In this document: positions 1 to 5,581 of the stretch, piece by piece
Position numbering within the stretch: position 1 is the stretch's first letter
Layout of the letters: each line of letters begins with the position of its first letter
NCBI GenBank assembly: GCA_019413245.1
Contig: DXNX01000109.1
Span: 1 to 8,191 of the forward strand
Source: Oscillospiraceae bacterium
Lineage (GTDB): Bacteria; Bacillota; Clostridia; Oscillospirales; Ruminococcaceae
DNA: 8,191 nucleotides
Reading direction: 5' to 3'
Notes under the pieces: model-generated
The model's input: the letters and a program-made list of their open reading frames with translations, nothing else
The model's database searches: none
What the model was told of the DNA's origin: nothing
Position numbers and translations under genes: made by a program

Positions 1-151
1 CGGTGATGGTATCGCCGGGCACACCCACCAGGGTGTCATCCACCTTGGCAAAGGGTGCCACGCGCAGTTTCTTGGGGATGCGGGCGCTCACCATGTCGCC
101 CATGACTTCGGGGTCGATGAGGTCCGCCAGTTTGGTGGTCATATCTGCCAT
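1..151 (-). CDS. Phage major capsid protein, N4-gp56 family (N-terminal 50 residues, runs off the window)
   Basis: Only the first 50 residues are present; the gene continues past position 1. The protein begins MADMTTKLADLIDPEVMGDM and continues with an IPKKLRVAPFA stretch and a D-D-T-L-V-G-V-P-G-D-T-I-T segment. That start (an L-x-D/N-L-I-x-P-E/Q-V-M-x-D-M helix, then a short 'P-fa-x-V-d-x-T-L-x-G-x-P-G' arm) is the one I know from N4-gp56-family coat proteins in Bacillota prophages. These form the icosahedral head shell. The ATG at 151 has AAAGGAG (161-167) nine bases upstream, which decides the start. It follows the portal and a 56-residue ORF, the usual place for a head shell gene. No scaffold or protease gene lies between portal and capsid here. 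The family call rests on recalled similarity over 50 residues, so it is good but not certain. Confidence 0.75.
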   Translation of the reverse strand, partial: MADMTTKLADLIDPEVMGDMVSARIPKKLRVAPFAKVDDTLVGVPGDTIT

Positions 152-160
152 ATGTTTGTT

Positions 161-167
161 CTCCTTT
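161..167 (-). promoter_or_regulatory. Ribosome binding site of the capsid gene
   Basis: AAAGGAG on the minus strand lies nine bases before the ATG at 151. It sits in the 28-base gap after the 56-residue ORF and fixes the start of the partial capsid gene. Confidence 0.7.
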
Positions 168-179
168 CAGGTGTCAGGT

Positions 180-350
180 TCAGCCGCGGCGCAGCTGTTC
201 GTAGGTGGCGGGGTCGCTGTGCTTGAGAGCCAGGCGCTCCCGGTAGCTCATGCGGTCCAGGGCTTCCCGGCCGGGCAGCATGGCCGCCGTGCCGGTTCCC
301 GCCGCGTAAGGCGCGGGGGTGGTGCTGGGTTCATTCTGCTTGGGTTCCAT
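180..350 (-). CDS. Small phage protein of unknown function between portal and capsid (56 aa)
   Basis: A 56-residue ORF begins MEPKQNEPSTTPAP and ends DPATYEQLRRG, stopping with TGA at 180-182. It is supported by a near-perfect ribosome binding site, AAAGGAGGTGA (positions about 356-366), just upstream of the ATG at 350. It starts inside the last 20 bases of the portal gene in another frame, so the two are probably translationally coupled, and it ends 28 bases before the capsid start. The first 25 residues are rich in Pro, Thr, Ala and Gly and probably unstructured. Residues 28-55 (R-E-A-L-D-R-M-S-Y-R-E-R-L-A-L-K-H, then D-P-x-x-Y-E-Q-L) look like an amphipathic helix with a short second helix. 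Position between portal and capsid is where scaffolding or head-accessory proteins sit, but it is far too short for a normal scaffold. I do not assign a function. Confidence 0.75.
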   Translation of the reverse strand: MEPKQNEPSTTPAPYAAGTGTAAMLPGREALDRMSYRERLALKHSDPATYEQLRRG

Positions 351-1677
351 CCGGTTTCACCTCCTTTGTGCCGGGCATATACCGCCCACGGATGGCGGCC
401 AGGTCGGCCTCGGTCTCGTGGGGCAGTCCGAAATACCAGGCCAGGGCCAGTTCAGGGCGCAGAAGGCCTGCGTCCACCATGTCCAGGTATTCGTTCCAGG
501 TTCGGGTGCGGTCGTACAGCACCCCGTCGCCCCAGTCCAGGGTCAGGGCGGCGTCCGGGTCAAAGGGTGCGCCGCCGCACAGGCCGTAGGCGCGGCCCAG
601 GGCATCGCACAGGGTCAGGGCTTCCCGCAGGGCGGTCTCCCACATGGCCTGAAAATCCCGGATGGTCAGGTCATAGTCCCCGGTGCTGGCGGTCACTTCG
701 GTGGCGGTGCGCTCGGTGGCTTCCACCTCGCTGAGAAGCCCCCGCTTCAGCCCGATGAGGCTCTCGCACCCCCGCAGGATGTCCTGCTTGCGGGCCAGAT
801 AGCTCTGCTCCCGCAAAGCGGGGCTGTACACCGTCACTCCCAGGTTGGCGGGGTCGTCGGGCAGGCCCACGAACAGGTCGTCCCGCAGGCCGCGGCGGCC
901 GGAGGCATCCTGTTCCAGCAGGTCCTCCGAGGCAAACACCCGGGCGGCGCCGTTCTCGAATTCCCGGCGCAGCTGGTGTTCGGTGCGCCCCAGGCTGTGG
1001 ATAAGCCCCACCGCCGGGGCAAAGACGGCCACCGCCTCGGGGCCGCCGTCCACGCAGTTGAGCAGCGGGGTACGCAGGGTGGCCAGACCCACCCCGGGCA
1101 CGCCGGGCAGCAGCAGGGTGGGACGCAGGGCCTCGGTCTCGGGCAGAGCCGAGAGCGGGGCTTCCCGACCCAGGGTCTCCCCCGCCAGCTCAAAGAGGCG
1201 GGTCTCGATGCACAGCCCCTGGGCCCCGGCACTGCGCCGTTCCAGCAGGGCGTACCGCCGCGGGCCCCGGGCCAGCAGTTCCATGGTGCCTACTGCCTGC
1301 AGACGACCGTGGGCGTCCCGGGCCAGCGGGGCGAAGCAATCCCGGCGCACCGGCACGAAGTCAAAGTGCTGCCCCTTGGGCACCGGTTTCAGCAGACATT
1401 CGCCTCCCACCAGGGCGTCCTGCAAGGCACGGCGGCGCACCGTGTTCAGCGCCCGCAGATTGCCCTGCATCCAGTCCGCCCCGGTGAGCCGGGTCTCGTA
1501 CTCCGCAAAGACGGCCCGGCAGAGCTTGTCCACAATGAGCACCGGCAGCCGCCCGGAGGGGTCCTCCCCCGGGGCGGCCCGGCCGAAATACAGGTCGAAC
1601 CATTCGCGGATGGCCGCGTGCATGGCCGGGCCGGTCACGTCGGAGCGGCCGAACGCCTGTTCCAGAAATGTTTTCAA
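331..1677 (-). CDS. Phage portal protein, SPP1 gp6-like
   Basis: The product, 448 residues, is the likely portal: the dodecameric ring at one head vertex through which DNA is pumped and on which the terminase docks. Its length fits SPP1-gp6-type portals (about 450-500). The N-terminal part (residues 19-65) has the helical segment and the 'vlIVDKLCRAVFAEYE' pattern seen in this group. Near residues 325-355 the A-T-E-V-T-A-S-T-G-D-Y-D-L-T-I-R-D-F-Q-x-x-W segment matches the conserved 'ATEI(T/M)S...gdyn.ti..fQ..we' block that I associate with clostridial phage portals. The start is a TTG at 1677, chosen because AAAGGAGG (1683-1690) lies five bases upstream; the first ATG in frame is 18 codons further in and has no such site. 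It lies 17 bases after the large terminase and overlaps the next small ORF by 20 bases. The C-terminus (about residues 430-448) is short and charged. Confidence 0.85.
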   Translation of the reverse strand: MKTFLEQAFGRSDVTGPAMHAAIREWFDLYFGRAAPGEDPSGRLPVLIVDKLCRAVFAEYETRLTGADWMQGNLRALNTVRRRALQDALVGGECLLKPVPKGQHFDFVPVRRDCFAPLARDAHGRLQAVGTMELLARGPRRYALLERRSAGAQGLCIETRLFELAGETLGREAPLSALPETEALRPTLLLPGVPGVGLATLRTPLLNCVDGGPEAVAVFAPAVGLIHSLGRTEHQLRREFENGAARVFASEDLLEQDASGRRGLRDDLFVGLPDDPANLGVTVYSPALREQSYLARKQDILRGCESLIGLKRGLLSEVEATERTATEVTASTGDYDLTIRDFQAMWETALREALTLCDALGRAYGLCGGAPFDPDAALTLDWGDGVLYDRTRTWNEYLDMVDAGLLRPELALAWYFGLPHETEADLAAIRGRYMPGTKEVKPDGTQAE

Positions 1678-1682
1678 TCGTT

Positions 1683-1690
1683 CCTCCTTT
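1683..1690 (-). promoter_or_regulatory. Ribosome binding site selecting a TTG start for the portal gene
   Basis: AAAGGAGG on the minus strand is five bases upstream of a TTG at 1677 and lies in the 17-base gap after the terminase stop. It decides the unusual start codon of the portal gene. Confidence 0.75.
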
Positions 1691-1694
1691 GGTA

Positions 1695-2978
1695 TCAGCT
1701 GCCCCGGCGCCGCCAGATGCTTTCCACCGCATACCGCACCGCGTCGATGTGGTGGTTGTTCACATCCGGGTAGCCGGGCAGCACCGTCCCGGTGCGGGGG
1801 TCCCGCTCGTACTCATAGGCCGCAAACTCGGCGGCGGTGTCGGGGCAGCGGCCGGGGTCAATGACGATGGCCTGCAGACTTTGCAGCCATTTCATACTCT
1901 GGTCCACACTGCCGGGGCCCTTGCGGGCGGCGCGGCAGGGCAGGCCGTAGGCCCGATAGTCGGCACAGCTTTTGGGTTCGGCGGAATCGGCAGTCAGCCA
2001 GCCGCCCTCGTCCCCGCCCACGCCCCGGTCCAGCAGCAGCCGGGCAGTTTCCCGGTTGGGGGTGCGGTTGCGGGTCAGCTCGTCAAAAATATACAGCGTC
2101 CGCCGGGCGGGGTCGTAGGACACGGCGTTGTACGCCCAGGGGTCGGGGTACCAGCCCCAGTCCACCCCGTGGTACAGCCGGTCAAAGGCCGCGACTGCCT
2201 CGTCCGGGATGGGTTCCAGCTGCAGATTGTCGAACACCGCCGCGCCGCTGCCCACCACCTCGCCCAGATACTCGTGGCGGTAGGCCAAGGGGTTGGACTC
2301 TTTCAGGTGCTCCGCATCTGCCAGAAAGCGGGGTCCCAGCCAGTGGGGCGGCAGGTCCTTGTAGGTGGAGTGCAGCACCCGCCGTCCCGGTTTGGGTTCC
2401 AGGGCGTAGCGGTTGACCCAGCTGCGGCCCATGGCGGGCGGGTTGAAGCTCTTGAAGGCCAGGCTGAACCCGCCGCCCCGGAAGACGCTCTGCTCCACGC
2501 TGCGCACCTCCTCGGGGCCGTCGAACTGGTCCAGTTCCTCGAACCAGGCCAGGCCGATGTACCCGAAAGGTGCCCGCACGCTCTTGAGCTTGCCCGCGTC
2601 GTCCAGGCCGAAGAAGAGGATCTTCTGCCCTGTGGGCAGGTAGGTGCACTCCATGGGGCTGACGGTGCACCGGAACTTGCGCCCCAGGCCCAGAGCCGCG
2701 ATGGCCCAGCAGATCTGGGCGTACACGCTGGCCCGCATGGTGCCACCCACCTTGCGCAGCACCACGGCGTGGCAGTCCGGGTGGCGCAGCAGCTGCAGGA
2801 TCAGTTCCAGGGAAATGTAACTGGACTTGCCCGACCCGCGTCCGCCTTTCAGCACCAGCTCCTGCACCTCGCCCCGGCGCACCGCACAGTGGACGTCCCA
2901 GAACACCGGGGCGATCACATCTTTCAGTCGTACTCGGATGTACGGTTCCTCCTTTCCTGTGCAGGGGTCATTCGCCAT
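1695..2978 (-). CDS. Phage terminase large subunit, PBSX/XtmB type
   Basis: This is the DNA-packaging motor ATPase and headful nuclease, which cuts concatemeric DNA and pumps it through the portal. Numbering here is for the 427-residue form starting at ATG 2978. The Walker A loop GGRGSGKSS is at 45-53 (Lys51), the Walker B/catalytic segment W-F-E-E-L-D at 145-150, and the coupling motif S-F-N-P-P at 177-181. The C-terminal RNase H-like nuclease domain shows candidate metal-binding acidics in H-G-V-D-W-G (Asp273), L-T-A-D-S (Asp331) and H-H-I-D-A-V-R-Y (Asp412). All expected catalytic positions are present, so it looks functional. Family homology appears to begin only at about V-R-L-K-D-V-I. 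The start is uncertain: ATG 3014 (439 aa) and ATG 2978 have poor upstream sites, whereas a perfect AAAGGAGG at 2948-2955 is followed eight bases later by an in-frame ATC (2939, 414 aa). Neighbours are a TerS-like gene before it and the portal after it. Confidence 0.92.
   Translation of the reverse strand: MANDPCTGKEEPYIRVRLKDVIAPVFWDVHCAVRRGEVQELVLKGGRGSGKSSYISLELILQLLRHPDCHAVVLRKVGGTMRASVYAQICWAIAALGLGRKFRCTVSPMECTYLPTGQKILFFGLDDAGKLKSVRAPFGYIGLAWFEELDQFDGPEEVRSVEQSVFRGGGFSLAFKSFNPPAMGRSWVNRYALEPKPGRRVLHSTYKDLPPHWLGPRFLADAEHLKESNPLAYRHEYLGEVVGSGAAVFDNLQLEPIPDEAVAAFDRLYHGVDWGWYPDPWAYNAVSYDPARRTLYIFDELTRNRTPNRETARLLLDRGVGGDEGGWLTADSAEPKSCADYRAYGLPCRAARKGPGSVDQSMKWLQSLQAIVIDPGRCPDTAAEFAAYEYERDPRTGTVLPGYPDVNNHHIDAVRYAVESIWRRRGS
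2948..2955 (-). promoter_or_regulatory. Strong ribosome binding site inside the annotated large-terminase start region
   Basis: AAAGGAGG on the minus strand is positioned 12-20 bases after the TerS-like stop codon (2968-2970), exactly where the ribosome binding site of the next gene is expected. Eight bases downstream is an in-frame ATC at 2937-2939 instead of ATG, GTG or TTG. The next canonical in-frame start downstream with usable spacing is absent; a GTG about 30 bases away is too far. It suggests that the terminase starts at an ATC, or that an ATG was lost by one substitution or sequencing error. Confidence 0.6.
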
Positions 2979-3159
2979 CCACGATGACCACCCCCTCGTC
3001 GCTGCCTGCGCCATCTCCCATGCCCAGGTAGCGGTAGATCATTTCCAGCGCCCGCAGCTTGTCCGCCGCCTTCACCGGCAGGTCGCCGCCGCGCAGGTCG
3101 GCAAAGGCGATGTCCGCCAGCTCGTCCAGCACCCGGTCGGGCGTGATTGCCTCTTCCAT
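2968..3159 (-). CDS. Very short TerS-like protein (C-terminal part of a small terminase)
   Basis: A 63-residue product, starting MEEAITPDRVLDELADIAFA and containing P-V-K-A-A-D-K-L-R-A-L-E-M-I-Y-R-Y-L-G-M, ends E-G-V-V-I-V-D-G-E. The pattern 'rvLeElakIAFad... vkaaDKlkALEllgkyLGm...gv.ivd' is what I know from the C-terminal half of Terminase_2/PBSX XtmA small subunits, which recognise DNA and regulate the motor. Here the N-terminal DNA-binding helix-turn-helix of the usual 140-270-residue protein is absent, and also the segment normally between the two halves. The start at 3159 is favoured by AAAGGGGG (about 3167-3174) seven bases upstream; an ATG at 3183 (71 aa) has no good site. It sits directly before the large terminase, as TerS genes do. 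It may be an oligomerising TerS remnant that relies on another protein for DNA recognition, or a distinct small packaging factor. Confidence 0.7.
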   Translation of the reverse strand: MEEAITPDRVLDELADIAFADLRGGDLPVKAADKLRALEMIYRYLGMGDGAGSDEGVVIVDGE

Positions 3160-3220
3160 CGTCCATCCCCCTTTCCGCACCATTAGCCTACCACGCCGCG
3201 GCCCGAAAATTCAACAAAGC

Positions 3221-3237
3221 GTTACCGTATTCTGTAA
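3221..3237. repeat. Second copy of a 17-base imperfect dyad, possible operator
   Basis: Reads GTTACCGTATTCTGTAA on the plus strand. It matches 15 of 17 bases of the copy at 3750-3766. Both share outer TTAC/GTAA arms around a G....C core, so each is a partial palindrome. It lies in the 106-base gap between the sigma-like regulator and the TerS-like gene. A promoter here is not convincing: a TATCTG sits four bases upstream of the minus-strand dyad, matching the layout at the main promoter, but no good -35 is seen at 17 bases. Confidence 0.45.
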
Positions 3238-3265
3238 GAAACAGATACGAAACAAGACCGAAAGA

Positions 3266-3718
3266 TCACTTTGTCCCCCTCAGACGGCCATGGCGTGCCG
3301 TTTCCGTTCCGGTTTCCTGTAAATCTACGGCAAGCAGCCGCACCCCCTCGGTCTGCAGCTGTTCCACCCGCCGGGGCACCACGCCCATCTCGTCGGCGGC
3401 TTCGGCGGCGGTCTGCCCCTGCAAAAAGCGACGGCACAGCACCTCCCGCTGCCGCTCGTCCTCCAGCCGGGCAATGGCTTTCACCATGCGGCGGCGCAGC
3501 AGCACACACCGGGCCGCCTGGCTTTCCATCTCCTGCCGGGCCTGGGCCAGGTCCCTGGCCAGCCAGTCCGGCAGAGGGGCGTCCTCGCTGCCGTCCCGTA
3601 CCCGGCACAAGTCCCGCCCCTGGGCACGCAGGGCGTCCAGCTCGCTGCACAGCAGCCGCAGGCGGCTCTGTTCGTGCCGGTACTGTTCCAGCCACTTGAT
3701 CTTTTCCCGATTGTTCAT
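3266..3718 (-). CDS. Phage sigma-70 region 4-like / late-operon regulator (Xpf-like)
   Basis: The 150-residue product is predicted to be a cytoplasmic DNA-binding regulator. Residues 1-80 are mostly charged helices likely to form a coiled coil (E-Q-Y-R-H-E-Q-S-R-L..., then D-L-A-Q-A-R-Q-E-M-E-S-Q). Residues 80-130 carry a sigma-70 region 4-like helix-turn-helix: I-A-R-L-E-D-E-R-Q-R-E-V-L-C-R-R-F-L-Q-G, then T-A-A-E-A-A-D-E-M-G-V-V and R-R-V-E-Q-L-Q. This architecture is common in phage proteins annotated as DUF1492/ArpU/sigma-like and resembles in position the PBSX gene xpf, which activates the late operon and lies just before the terminase genes. The ATG at 3718 has AAGGAGG four to five bases upstream (about 3722-3728). 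It is the first gene after the promoter at 3771-3799. The tail after residue 131 is polar and possibly disordered. Whether it activates this operon itself or a distant promoter cannot be told from the window. Confidence 0.75.
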   Translation of the reverse strand: MNNREKIKWLEQYRHEQSRLRLLCSELDALRAQGRDLCRVRDGSEDAPLPDWLARDLAQARQEMESQAARCVLLRRRMVKAIARLEDERQREVLCRRFLQGQTAAEAADEMGVVPRRVEQLQTEGVRLLAVDLQETGTETARHGRLRGTK

Positions 3719-3749
3719 AGTTCCTCCTTCGGCATTTGCCTGTCGTTAT

Positions 3750-3766
3750 GTTACTGTTTTCTGTAA
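3750..3766. repeat. First copy of a 17-base imperfect dyad over the transcription start, possible operator
   Basis: Reads GTTACTGTTTTCTGTAA on the plus strand; 12 of the inner 16 bases are symmetric or paired as TTAC-N-G....C-N-GTAA. It starts five bases downstream of the -10 box (3771-3776) and covers the predicted start of transcription near 3764. That is a typical place for a repressor to block RNA polymerase. Its near copy is at 3221-3237. Confidence 0.5.
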
Positions 3767-3770
3767 ATGC

Positions 3771-3799
3771 AGTATAAACCAACAACCATAGGTTGTCAA
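3771..3799 (-). promoter_or_regulatory. Strong housekeeping-sigma promoter of the phage packaging operon
   Basis: On the minus strand, a consensus -35 TTGACA (3794-3799) is followed by exactly 17 bases and a -10 TATACT (3771-3776). The predicted start is near 3764, giving a leader of about 46 bases to the regulator ATG at 3718. It lies downstream of the terminator of the cardiolipin synthase, so this operon is transcriptionally separate. The -35 and spacer are covered by the heptad AACC/GGTT repeat, suggesting tight repression. Confidence 0.8.
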
Positions 3800-3808
3800 C
3801 CGTCGGTT
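3777..3808. repeat. Five AACC/GGTT tetrads at exact 7-base intervals over the -35 box, candidate operator
   Basis: On the plus strand AACC is at 3777-3780 and 3784-3787, GGTT at 3791-3794, AACC at 3798-3801 and GGTT at 3805-3808. Every step is seven bases. Within it GGTTGTCAACC (3791-3801) is a perfect palindrome around one base and contains the -35 hexamer. The set forms overlapping inverted repeats of different spacing, as expected of a multi-site repressor operator. Confidence 0.5.
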
Positions 3809-3845
3809 TGCATAAAATTCCGGTCTGATTTTTGCCGCGGCATAC

Positions 3846-3878
3846 AAAAGCCCCCGGCAGAAAGCACTCTGCCGGGGG
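3846..3878 (-). terminator. Rho-independent terminator of the cardiolipin synthase gene
   Basis: An 11-base perfect GC-rich stem pairs 3851-3861 with 3868-3878 around a six-base loop, followed on the minus strand by TTTT (3846-3849). It lies about 20 bases after the synthase stop codon. On the plus strand no T-run follows directly, so it is directional. It marks the border between the host gene and the phage operon. Confidence 0.85.
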
Positions 3879-3899
3879 GCAATCCGAAATTCTTTTTTC

Positions 3900-5450
3900 T
3901 CAGCACAGGGGAGCAAGCAGGCGCAGCGCGGCGGACAGCAGGGTGCCGAACCAGCCGGTGCGGCATTCGCTCAAATCCACCAGATGGCTCTTTTCCTCAA
4001 CATCCATCATGTCGGCCCGCAGGTCCTTCAGGGCCTTGCAGCCGTACAGCACCACACTGCATTCAAAGTGCAGATACAGGCTGCGGTAATCCAGATTGAT
4101 GGAACCCACCGCCCCGATGCGCCCGTCACACAGCCAGTTCTTTTCGTGCAGGAAACCGGGGGTGTAGGTGAAGATCTTGACCCCGGCCCGGATGAGCACC
4201 GGGAAATAGCTGCGGGTCAGCTGGTAGATGCTTTTCTTGTCCGGGATGGCCGGGGTATACACCCGCACATCCACCCCGCGCTTGGCGGCCAGGCACAGGG
4301 CGGTGAGCATATCGTTGTCCAGGATCAGGTACGGGGTGGTGATGAACAGCTCCCGCTGGGCCTGGTTGATCATCTCCAGATATACGTTCTTGGCCACACA
4401 TTCATCGTCCACCGGGGTATCGCAGAACGGCTGCACCAGCCCGGTATGCTGGATGCCCCGGGGCATCTGGGGGTGTGGCACCGCCCGCTCGTCGCTCTGG
4501 GGGCGGTTGGCGGTCCAGAATTCCAGGAACATGGTGGCAAAGCTCCAGGCCGCGGGGCCGCACAGCCGCACGCCGGCGTCCCGCCAGTGGCCGAAGCGGC
4601 GGATCTTGTTGATGTACTCGTCCGCCAGGTTGATGCCGCCGGTAAAGGCCACCTTACCGTCCACCACCAGGATCTTGCGGTGGTCGCGGTTGTTCATGAC
4701 CAGGTTGACCATGGGCACAAAGGGGTTGAAGGGCAGCGCCTGGATGCCCTCCTCCTCCAGCTTGCGCCAGTACCCCACCGGCAGGCGGGTCACACTGCCG
4801 GCGTCATCGTAGATGACCCGCACGTCCACCCCCTGGGCGGCCTTGCGTTGGAGGACCTCATGCACCGCGTCCCACATCTTGCCCTGGGCAATGATGAAGA
4901 ATTCCACAAAGATATAGTGTTCGGCTCCTTCCATAGCGGCCAGCATGGCCGGGAACATGGTTTCGCCGGAGGAATAATAGGTCACGTCGGTGTCCCCGTA
5001 CAGAGGGAATCCGCCCTGTTTGCGCAGGTAATCGGCGGTGCGGGCGGCCCTGGAGTCGGTGGCCTCCAGGGCCGCATAGGGGCCGGGGGCATCGGTGCGC
5101 AGGGGCCGGATGCGCTTGCCGGCCTTTTCCAGCTTGCGGCGCAGACGGTAGGCGGGGCGGTGATCGCCCCACATCAGGTACAGCAGACCGCCCTGTACCG
5201 GCATGAGCATGAACAGGGCCATCCAGCTGATCTTGAATTCCGGCACGGTGGAATCCTGCCGGATGAGGGCCGCGCACATGATGATACTGATGGCCAGGCA
5301 AAGGAAGTTGATCCAGCTGGCATAGGCGGTCAGCTCATGGAACAGCACGAACATCCAGATGACCTGCAGCAGCAACAGCAGGATGGTCACCACCAGGCGG
5401 CTGAAGACGAACTGCAGCAGATTTTTGATCTTTTTTCTGACTTCCTCCAT
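3900..5450 (-). CDS. cls: Cardiolipin synthase (phospholipase D superfamily)
   Basis: The membrane enzyme joins phosphatidylglycerol molecules into cardiolipin. The product has 516 residues, the usual size. Hydrophobic segments lie at about 18-37, 46-63 and 75-94; the first two form the usual N-terminal hairpin. The two HKD active sites are intact: H257-R-K259-I-L-V-V-D264 followed by G-G-I-N-L-A-D-E, and H435-E-K437-N-W-L-C-D442 followed by G-S-I-N-L-D at 449-454. A Y-I-F-V-E-F-F-I-I strand precedes the first site (179-187). The C-terminus (R-L-L-A-P-L-C) resembles the normal Cls ending, so the gene is not truncated by the adjoining phage module. Start ATG 5450 is chosen because AAAGGA lies just upstream and because the charged MEEVRKKIKN leader precedes the first membrane segment; the open frame continues upstream to 5687 but would run through the promoter and the preceding terminator. 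It is transcribed alone. Confidence 0.95.
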   Translation of the reverse strand: MEEVRKKIKNLLQFVFSRLVVTILLLLLQVIWMFVLFHELTAYASWINFLCLAISIIMCAALIRQDSTVPEFKISWMALFMLMPVQGGLLYLMWGDHRPAYRLRRKLEKAGKRIRPLRTDAPGPYAALEATDSRAARTADYLRKQGGFPLYGDTDVTYYSSGETMFPAMLAAMEGAEHYIFVEFFIIAQGKMWDAVHEVLQRKAAQGVDVRVIYDDAGSVTRLPVGYWRKLEEEGIQALPFNPFVPMVNLVMNNRDHRKILVVDGKVAFTGGINLADEYINKIRRFGHWRDAGVRLCGPAAWSFATMFLEFWTANRPQSDERAVPHPQMPRGIQHTGLVQPFCDTPVDDECVAKNVYLEMINQAQRELFITTPYLILDNDMLTALCLAAKRGVDVRVYTPAIPDKKSIYQLTRSYFPVLIRAGVKIFTYTPGFLHEKNWLCDGRIGAVGSINLDYRSLYLHFECSVVLYGCKALKDLRADMMDVEEKSHLVDLSECRTGWFGTLLSAALRLLAPLC

Positions 5451-5496
5451 AGGATTCCTTTCCGTTGGGATGTGCAAAAGGACTTGTTTGGTAAAT

Positions 5497-5525
5497 ACTG
5501 TATCACGGCCCCGGCCCGATTGCAA
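5497..5525 (-). promoter_or_regulatory. Probable promoter of the cardiolipin synthase gene
   Basis: On the minus strand TTGCAA (5520-5525) is separated by 17 bases from TACAGT (5497-5502), with a TG one base before the -10 (extended -10). The start would be near 5490, leaving a leader of about 40 bases. It lies just after the terminator of the upstream operon. Confidence 0.65.
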
Positions 5526-5540
5526 GACCGTCCGCAATGC

Positions 5541-5564
5541 AAAAAGCCGCCCCGCGGGCGGCTT
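5541..5564 (-). terminator. Rho-independent terminator of the polysaccharide operon
   Basis: A nine-base stem pairs 5544-5552 with 5556-5564 around a three-base loop, followed on the minus strand by TTTTT (5541-5545, partly within the stem). It is 17 bases after the ATPase stop codon and shows that this ATPase is the last gene of its operon. Confidence 0.88.
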
Positions 5565-5581
5565 GGAACTGTAAAAAGGGG

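Noticed and set aside
319..1773. A 484-codon plus-strand open frame opposite the portal gene
   Set aside because: Antisense shadow produced by third-position GC bias; low-complexity composition and no family resemblance. The similar 439-codon frame at 1668-2987 is rejected for the same reason.
2424..2960. Frameshift or decay in the large terminase
   Set aside because: One continuous frame carries Walker A, Walker B, coupling and nuclease motifs in the correct order; only the start codon is problematic.
3222..3785. A 187-codon minus-strand frame overlapping the regulator gene
   Set aside because: It is in another frame, Pro/Gly/Arg-rich, and would start within the promoter region upstream of the predicted transcription start.
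3846..3878. The GC-rich hairpin as a phage attachment site
   Set aside because: It has the form of a directional terminator, with a T-run right after the stem on the minus strand and placement just after the synthase stop. No second copy is visible in the window.
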